Shown here: in pieces, positions 13,701 to 22,700 of the stretch | Layout: every line of letters starts with the position of its first letter | Numbering within the stretch: the first letter of the stretch is position 1 | NCBI RefSeq assembly: GCF_021869535.1 | Contig: NW_026262648.1 | Span: 248,001-312,000, forward strand | Origin: Mytilus californianus | Lineage: Eukaryota; Mollusca; Bivalvia; Mytilida; Mytilidae | Direction of reading: 5' to 3' | Length of the DNA stretch: 64,000 nt | Program-made: the position numbers and the translations under genes | Notes under the pieces: generated by a model | What the model was told of the DNA's origin: nothing | Database searches by the model: none | Seen by the model: the letters and a program-made list of their open reading frames with translations, nothing else

Positions 13701-16700
13701 CCAAGGTCTATTTGACATACTAGGATATGTAAAAATAAAATGCTCTGCAGGGCGCCGCATGATACGACCGCAGAGGTCAAACCCTGAACAGTTGGGGCAA
13801 GTATGGACACAACATTCAAGCTTGATACAGCTCTGAATTTGGATTTTGATTAAATATTTGACACAGCATAGGTTACTGACACAGAATGAATGTGGTCTAA
13901 GAACTTAAAAATTTTAAATTGGACATTCACCTATTAAGGTCCAATATCCAAAATCTAAATACATGGTTGGATTCAGCATATCAAAGAACCCCAAGAATTC
14001 AATTTTTGATGAAATCAAACAAAGTTTAATTTTGGACCCTTTTGACCTCAATGTGGACAAAGTTGATAACGGGGCCCAAAAATCAAAAATCTAAATACAT
14101 GGTTAGATTCAGCATATCAAAGAACCCCATAAATTCAATTTTTGTTGAAATCAAACAAAGTTTGGACAAACTTGAAAACTGGGCCCATAACCAAAAATCT
14201 AAATACATGTTTAGATTCGGCATATCAAAGAACCCCAATAATTCAATTTTTGATGAAATCAAACAAAGTTTAATTTTGGACCCTTTGGACCTCAATGTGG
14301 ACCAATTTAAAAACGGGGCCCAAAATCCAAAAACTTAATACACGGTTAGATTCTGCATATTAAAGAACCCCAAGAATTCAAGAATAAAACCCCATTGAAA
14401 TTGGTCAAGAAATAAGCAATTTATACGAAGTATCTTCTTTTGCACAATACTGTGCAATTGAATATTTCTTGCTATTGCGCAATACTGTACAATTGACAAT
14501 TTCTTGCTATTGCGCAATATTGTGCTATTGGATATTTCTTGCTATTGCGCAATACTGTGCAATTGAAGATTTCTTGCTATTGCGCAATACTGTGCAATTG
14601 AAGATTTCTTGCTTTTGTGTGCAATACTGTGCAATTGAAAATTTCTTGCTATTGCACAATACTTATTATATAATAGTTTACACATCCTGTTTGGTGTGTA
14701 TCTCCTACCATATCATTATTATTTGCTTTTAAATATAAATCAGAAATAACCAACTTAAAATGGAAAATTTTAAAAGAAAAAAAAAAGGAAAAAAAGAAAA
14801 AAAAGAAAGAAAAAAAAATCCCCCCCCAAATTTTTTGAAACCCCTTATGATTCATCACCCCCAAAATCAATCCCAGCCTTCCCTTTGTGGTATGGTACCT
14901 TGCAGTACAATTTCAGAGAGATCCATACACTTGAACACAAGTAATTGTCTGCAAACTAGAAAAATGCTATTTTTGGCCCCTTATTCCAAAACGTTTTGGG
15001 CAATTACCCCCAAACTCAATTCCAGCTTTCCCTTTTTGATATGGAATCTTGTAGTTCAATTTCAGAAAGATCCATACACTTACACACAAGTTATTATCAT
15101 GAAACTAGAAAAATGCTTGTTCTTTGCCCCTTTTTTGGCCCTTAATTCCTAAAATTTTGAGGCAATAACCCCCAAAATCAATCCCAGCATTCCCTTTGTG
15201 ATATGGAACCTTGTGGTACAATGTCAGAGAGATCCATACACTAACACACAAGTTATGTCTGGAAGTTACAAAAATGCTTATTTTTGGCCCCTTTTTGGCC
15301 CCTAATTCCTTAACTGTTGGTACCATAACCCCCAAAATCAATCCCAACCTTCCTTTTGTGGTATTGAACCTTATGGTAAAATTTCATGGAGATCCATTAA
15401 CTTAAACTAAAGTTAGAGTGCGAAAACCAATGTGTCTTTGGATGACGACGACGACGCCAACGTCATACCAATATACGACCAAAAAATTTTTAATTTTTGT
15501 GGTCGTATAAAAAATTAAAAAAAAATTTTTGAATTTGAGGAACAACCAATTTCTTAAATTTCTATAGCAAATGAATAAGAAGATTCAAAACAACGATCAT
15601 GCTAAGTTATTACGTTATTACGTTTTATATTTTTCAATTTATAATTTACAATCAGACAGAAACTTTTACATGCAATATATCGGTCGTCACAAGTCATTAA
15701 CTTCTGTCAAATTAGAAACCCTGAATAAACCGGCCCTTTTTCATAGTCCCGTAGCTGGCCGGTTTATACAGGTTTTACTGTAACATTGATGAAGTTAATG
15801 GGTGCAGATCTCATTATACATATTGCCCAGCACAGCCAGTTATATTATATGATGGAAACATGTTTTATAAAAAAACATATTTAACATTTGTCTGGCTCTA
15901 TTTTATGCATGAATTTCCCTACCTGGATGAAAATTCCCAATTTGATGGTCAAGGGACCCATTTGAAAACACCTGGAATCATCCCTGCTGATACATTTTTT
16001 CCTGGAATAGTCTCTATCATGAAGATTGCAACAATGATCTACAAGATGAGGAACTTACCTGTTTTTGTGACTGCTACTGATCCAATTACAACCAAATCTA
16101 CTTTGATCTTTGTATCCAGTCCAATAGGTTCACTGTGTTCTCTTACACCCTGAAAAAGAAATACAATCACTCAATTTATAATCAAAGTACTCAGAAGTAC
16201 TCATGGAAAGATGTTTACAGTAATGTCATGTCAATATTTCTAATAACTCAACTTACAGTTTTTGTGAAAATTCTCTACACATACAACTCTTTTAATCAAT
16301 AAATTTAATAATTCTATAGGGCAGGACATTTGTTTTTGTGTCTGTTTGGTTTTATTGCACTTATTACACATTCATATAATTTTAAAAATTCTAAAGGGCA
16401 GGACATTTGTTTTTGTGTTTGTTTGGTTTTATTGCACTTTTTACACATTCTATAATTTTACGACAGCATTCTTTATTGTCTGAGGAATGTCCAGGGATAC
16501 TTTGGTACTTTATGATTAAATCTGAACATTCTTTAAGCAATCTATTGATGGTAATATTTACCTATGTTGTGATGCATACCTTTAGATTATACTTATTTAA
16601 ACCTATTGAGGTAATATTTGCATTTACTATGGCACATATATTCAAAATATCCTTATAACAACCTTCTAGTGGTTCTAACTATTACAACCTTCTAGTGGAT

Positions 16701-19700
16701 CTAACTACCTGTGTTGTGGCTCATTACCCCAGTGGTTCTAACTACCTGTGTTGTGGCTCACTAGTAACTACCCCATACTATCTGAATATCTAACTTTTAT
16801 ATGGTATTTTTTACCTGTGTTGTTGCACATATCCTCAGAATATCCTTATTACAACCCTCTGGTGGTACTATTTTGTTGAACAATCCAGTCCTCAATCTTG
16901 GTGTAGGCACTAACAATGTCTTATCAGCCTAAAAAAGTCTTACACATATGTATAAGTGATTCAGGAATCAAATGCAGATCACAGTCATTATATAGTAAAT
17001 TTGCAAATTTAATAACAGCTGTTAAACAAAGTGCTTGTGGGTATTGAAGGGTAAAGATTGCTTTCATTATGCAATGTGAATCTAAAATTAAACGCAAAAC
17101 TGTCATGACTGAATTCAGCAATATAACACATTTAGGCAATATTTTGAATTGGAGTTATCTTTCTTTGTTCAATTTGTTTGCACCTGTCCTAAGTCAGGAA
17201 CCGATGTTCAGTGGTTGTCGTTTGTTGATGTGGTTCATAAGTATTTCTCGTTTCTCTTTTTTTATATAGATTAGACTGTTGGTTTTCCTGTTTGAATGGT
17301 ATTACACTAGTAATTTTTGGAGCCCTTTATAGCTTGCTGTTTGGTGTGAGCCAAGGCTCTGTGTTGAAGGCTGTACTTTGACCTATAATGGTTTACTTTT
17401 ACAAATTGTGACTTGGATGGAGAGTTGTCTCATTGGCACTCATACCACATCTTTTTATATCTATTGAATATAAATTTGTAGATTTATACACCATGCAGAA
17501 CTTATATTTCTTGACAAGAAAGTAACTAGAAAATTTGAGTTTCTTTCATTAATAAATTGCCTGACATGGATACGACCTAAAGAATGCTCATCTCAGACCT
17601 TCACTGAACTAATAAGTATACTACAAGCAGTGATTTTGCTAGCGCTCGTCATTTTCGTCATTTACGAAACGGTTTTCAAAATGACGAAGGTATTCCAAAT
17701 CAATTTTGTCACTTAAATTTGGAAAGAGTAAAAATATTTTCGCATGAAAATACTATAATTCTACCTGTCTTATTTTTTCTGACAAGTTTATGACCCTCAG
17801 TTAATTAACATTTACAACAGGTGTTATAAGTTGTGATTACAGATAATCCGCTTATCGCCATCGGATGGGTCAGTAATCCGTTAAATATTTATCAACCTCA
17901 TAATTGATCATCATAATTATTTTCCCCAGTAAAATCAGTCAGTCGGCATTTCAATTTCAATATTTATCTAACGAGCACAATTTGCAGTTCGTTTGTGGTA
18001 GTTTCGTCATTTGAGTTTTCCCTCGGACAGTTCGCATTTTAATTTCAACATTTCTCAAAACGATCACAATTTGCAGTTCGCGTGTTGTAGTTTCGTCATA
18101 TTTGATAAAACTTTTAATCAAAAACTTTCGATTAAAAAGATGTTCTGTTTTCACGAATCAAACAGGTGCTTCCTATACGATGAACTGCGCATGCGCGAAA
18201 GTATTCTTATGAATTTAAAGACACTAAAACGTAAAATACGAAATAATAAAGTATCAAACTAAACGAGAGAGACAAATATAGTTCTTATTTAGCAAATTTA
18301 AATTAAAAAATGATAATTTCCTGCCTTTTTTAAACACTAACCAATCCGTTTATGAATCTGGATTCATTCTGAATTTATTATCCACTTGTCACTTCCTGTT
18401 TTCATTTCATTTGGAAATCGAAAGTAAACGTGATCTATTCATTATAAATTTACAATTTAAAGTCATTAGAATTGTTCCAATAAGGATTTACAAATCCTTG
18501 GTTCCAACTTTATAGAATAAATTCTTAATATTGCTTTAAAACGTTTTTAAGGATAATGAGTATGAATAATGCAGTGAAATAGTCCTCTAATACAAGTTCA
18601 TTTATGCTGTGATTCCTGGTTTAAAAAAAATGGATCCCAACTTTTGCTGATTAGGAATGTACCCTGAAACTAACTGAAGTGAAATTGTGAACTAGATTTC
18701 TAGATCTTATATCCTAATCTTCGTATTAAAGTGCCACATCAGTCAAATCATGCAGTTACTGCCTAGTATGCCTAAGTCCTTCAAAGTCTGACAAAGATGT
18801 ATAGATAGTAATATACATCCTAGGTCCCTTGCTGCTACCCAAAATAAGGTTGACTTTCATCCCGCACAAAAGTGACTAAAGCCCTCAAAATCCTAGCTAA
18901 AACCCTGCTACAAGCCAATGAAAATAAGTTTTTTTATTGCATTTGAAGCTAATTTCTTAATGCTTGTAGCTATATATATAGATTAAGACTTTGGTTGGCT
19001 TGCTTGCTAAATGTGTGTATTAACATTTGCTCAAGCATTGTAATTAAGATTGACATCTGCAAACAATATAAAATAGGCAGAGTTAAACCTTTATACATTA
19101 TACTTCAGAGTTCGCGAAAATGGTCGGTCCTGTCGGTCCTGTCGGTCAAAATGAGGCTCGGACCAGTATTTTGAAGGCTAGTGCCGGTCCGGATGACCGA
19201 TGTAAAAACGGCCGTTATAGTGCATATTTCTGCACTTTTTTACATCGGTTATTAGATGTACCGCAACTGTTTCCAATAAGTGTTTACATCGGTTATCAGA
19301 TGTACCCACTGCCAATTTCCGGTACTGGTTTACGGATTTATTATAAACAAACCAAAGCGGCGATCTACACGTGGCCTACTAAATTTGTTCATAGAGCCAT
19401 CCCTGGCAAACAATTGGCGATTGAACCCTACAATGGAGCAAACAAATACTGTAACAGCCGAGAAAGTGATTCAGATGATGAAATGGATAGTGAAGATGAC
19501 TTTAAATAAGAACAATCAGAAGACCTGAACTGGTCCTTCATTGTTAATTTGCCTGTGGGTGCGAAGAATAAAACTAATATTAATAAAGTTATTTTTCGAT
19601 AAAATATGTTATTAATTTTATTTCTGGATAAAATTAACAGATTTTGTAGGACTGGCTAAAATTTTGTAGGACTGACAAATAATCATGCTTTGTCGGTCCC

Positions 19701-22700
19701 ATGACCGACGGGTCAAAATAAGTTTTCGCGAACTCTGATACTTAAATTTGATTGGATGATATCCTGGAGGTAAGGAACAACCAATTGTACATGTAAACAT
19801 TACAAGACAATGTTTATATTAAAGGTTTAACTCCGCCCAATCTATATTGTTTGCAAACAAAGCAAGCAAGTCATCCAAAGTCTTAATCTACTAGCATTAG
19901 GAAATTAGCTCTAATAATGCAATCTTTAACATAATATAGCTCCTCAAGTATTGAAGTATATTCTTGGCCTTCAAATTTTATGGATTGAGCATTCCTAATG
20001 AAGGTAAATCCTGAATAACACTTTCAGACACACCAAACGCATAAAGTGTGCTTTTTTCGTCATCTGTTTAACATGTTAAAGGAACAATCCCACAAAATGG
20101 ACAGAAACAACCTGTTTACACAACCCCTTCTTTGGAGAAGGTTAAAAACAATTTCATAAATACACATACAATAAGAAATAAACATTTGTTTTAGTCAGGT
20201 CAACTTTGTAGTGTTACAAAATAGGATAGCATTAATTAAGTTTTCCATATACTCATTCTACCTAAACTAATGAAAGCTTATAAATTAAATGTCAATTTCA
20301 AACACGGATAGTCTAAACATGGCTTTGGAAATAATATCTATTTTAATACCACTTTATTCTATTATTAATCAAATATTTAATTCTAAATACAGTTTTCACA
20401 AGTACACATACTGATTAATATATTGTTAGTTCCATGAATATAGTGAATTTAGCATACCATGATCACATGACAAGATTGTGTAAATGTTAAAAAAACTTGT
20501 GATGATATCAAAACTTCTAGGAAACACCCATCAAAACTCTTTCTGAGCTTCCTCAAATGTATAACTTTCCCAAAGTTTAGGTATTGGATCAGTTTTTAGG
20601 AATCTCTGATTTGAAACATTCCTTTTTGAGTCTTTACAGTTTCAAATTGATTTTTCCTCTATAAATATGCTTACTTCAAGTGTTAGAAACCTAGCATTTT
20701 CCTGTGGTTTATCTGGGTTTATTTTCACAGTCTGTGCCTTCTTAAACTCATCCAAAGAAATCATCTTCTCTGCTGCAGTTGCTGCTCCCTAAGAAAATAA
20801 ATAGAGAATATCATATGGCTTTTTCAATATCCAGAGACACCAATATTATCCAAAGAGCTCTGCTCGAGGGATTATATTGGTTGAGGGTTGATACTGTGAG
20901 AGATATTGAATAAACTGCTTTGCTGAGCGCAGCTGGATACGCCTGCAGAGGTCCAACCCTGAACAGTTGGGGCAAAATGGATACAATATTCAAGCATGAT
21001 ACAGGTCTGAATTTGGATTGTAATTAAATATTTGATATATTATAGGTTTCAGGATAAATGTAGTCAAAGAACTTGAAATTGGCTATATAAAAGATTTCTT
21101 GCTGTTGTGCAATACACTGTGATGTGCGCAATACTTAGTAAATCTGTTTTCAGACTATAAACAAATAAAATCTTATAACTCAGAAATGTAAAATCGAAAA
21201 TTTATAAAAATTAAAAGGGAGCTTACAAAGATAGATATAAACAATTTACCAAAGTTTCATAAAGTTGAATTATTGTCCGAAAACTGGAAAATCCCCCTTT
21301 TCGTAATGAATAAATCCCCATAAATCGGAAACGTATAGTCTGAAATTTATTAAAATTCTTAAGGGTTCCGCGGAACCCAGTGTCTCGCCTACTTTTGCTG
21401 TTAATCGCAGGCTCAACAAAAATGAGGAAAAAAATCAATAAAAATATTCCTTTAGATACTATCTTTTGATTGTAAGAACCTTCTGTCAAAGTTTGGTATA
21501 AATCAAGGATAGTTTATGAATCTAATAAATGTTTTAAAAACTTTAACTGCAGACTGTATTTAATGTTAACTGGAAGAAAAACTAAGTCCATTTACAAGTA
21601 AAATATGGAAAAACAGGAATTTTATTTTTACAAAATTTACTTCTGGATACTATCTTATGATCATAAACAAGCTTCTGTTCAAGTTTGGTAGAAATCCAGG
21701 ATAGTTTAAGAAAGTTATTAAAATTTCAAAAACTTTAACCACAGAGTGAATATTTGTAGACGCCGCCGCCGCCGCCGCCGACAACTACGGAATGTAGGAT
21801 CGCTTTGTCTCGCTTTTTCGACTAAAGTCGAAGGCTCGACAAAAATCAAAAAAGACTGAGAAATGAATAATTAAGTTATGCTCAGTCTTTCAGTAAATTC
21901 AATTACAAACAAAAACATTCTGATGGTAATTTTCACAAAAGATTTCGACTTACAATCTTCCACAAAATTTCCCTAAATTTATATGGCTTTTGAGGATTCT
22001 TTTCAGAAAAATTTCATAGTCCAACAATACAATATTTTAACAACAGGCAGGTTGAACTTGTGGTTAATTATGAAGACTATCAGATGGAAAGAGTAAACTC
22101 CAGTATATTTCGTTTAAATGGAAAATTGTGCTTTAAGCTAAAGGCAACTTAACTGCACTTTCCGAAGATTTTTTCCTAATTTAAAAATACTAGTGACTCC
22201 CTTTTACATTGTCAGTTATCAAAAAAAAAAAAGACGGTTATGCTTATGTATAAGTTTGGGGAAAAATGCAAATAGACAACATCGATGAACGGCATTGATG
22301 AATTTGACAACAATTCAGAAACCAAATATCTGAGATTTACAAAAAATTCCAGCATTTTGGCTTTCAATGGTAAGTTTTTCCCACAACCTTTTAACATGAT
22401 TTAGATAGAATTTTTACTAAAGCCAAATGCTAGGTGCGAGCTTGGTATTCTATGGAAACCTTATTGTGTGCAAACCTTGACATTTGGGATTCTACGATAG
22501 CATGGTCTTGGAAACTCCACAAGATCATTCTTCTCTATGTAGTCCCAAACAATCTGACGAATGGCTCCTTTATTGACTTCTGCAAATACAACAAATGTAT
22601 CATAATGTAAATTTTTGTATATGTTTATGTACAAGTACAAAGTTTCACTGCCTTCTCACAGCTGTGTATTAACGTGTACTAGAAATTCAAAATTATTGTG

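Larger units (their letters stand above)
13740..15509 (+). repeat. Hairpin-ended element with three tandem arrays (E4)
   Basis: A motif GCATGATACGACCGCAGAGG near 13758 opens the element. It closes with a 10-bp hairpin TATACGACCA...TGGTCGTATA (15472-15509) preceded by 'gacgacgacgacgcc'. Between these are a ~135-bp array, a 35-bp minisatellite and a ~158-bp array, listed separately. The right arm of the terminal hairpin is complementary to the opening motif (ATACGACC). Partial relatives lie at 20925-21165 and, inverted, at 42715-42975. Confidence 0.5.
11756..15780. mobile_element. Possible pogo/Tigger-like element bounded by TIRs and TA
   Basis: The left end CAGTCAAACCTGAGTAAAC (from 11756) and the reverse complement of the right end, CAGTAAAACCTGTATAAAC (ending 15780), agree at most positions, and both are flanked by TA. 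CAG-starting TIRs with a TA duplication fit Tc1/mariner-pogo elements. No transposase remains; the interior holds a nested hAT-like element (12107-13280) and satellite-like arrays. The two ends could instead be solo ends of two separate elements. Confidence 0.4.

Noticed and set aside
14042..15405. Several open frames of 60-130 codons
   Set aside because: They lie on tandem arrays and change frame from unit to unit; one begins in an A-rich run giving Lys-rich sequence.
21762..21781. GCC microsatellite as a CpG-island promoter
   Set aside because: It belongs to the end of a known repeat family here and has no start site or gene next to it.
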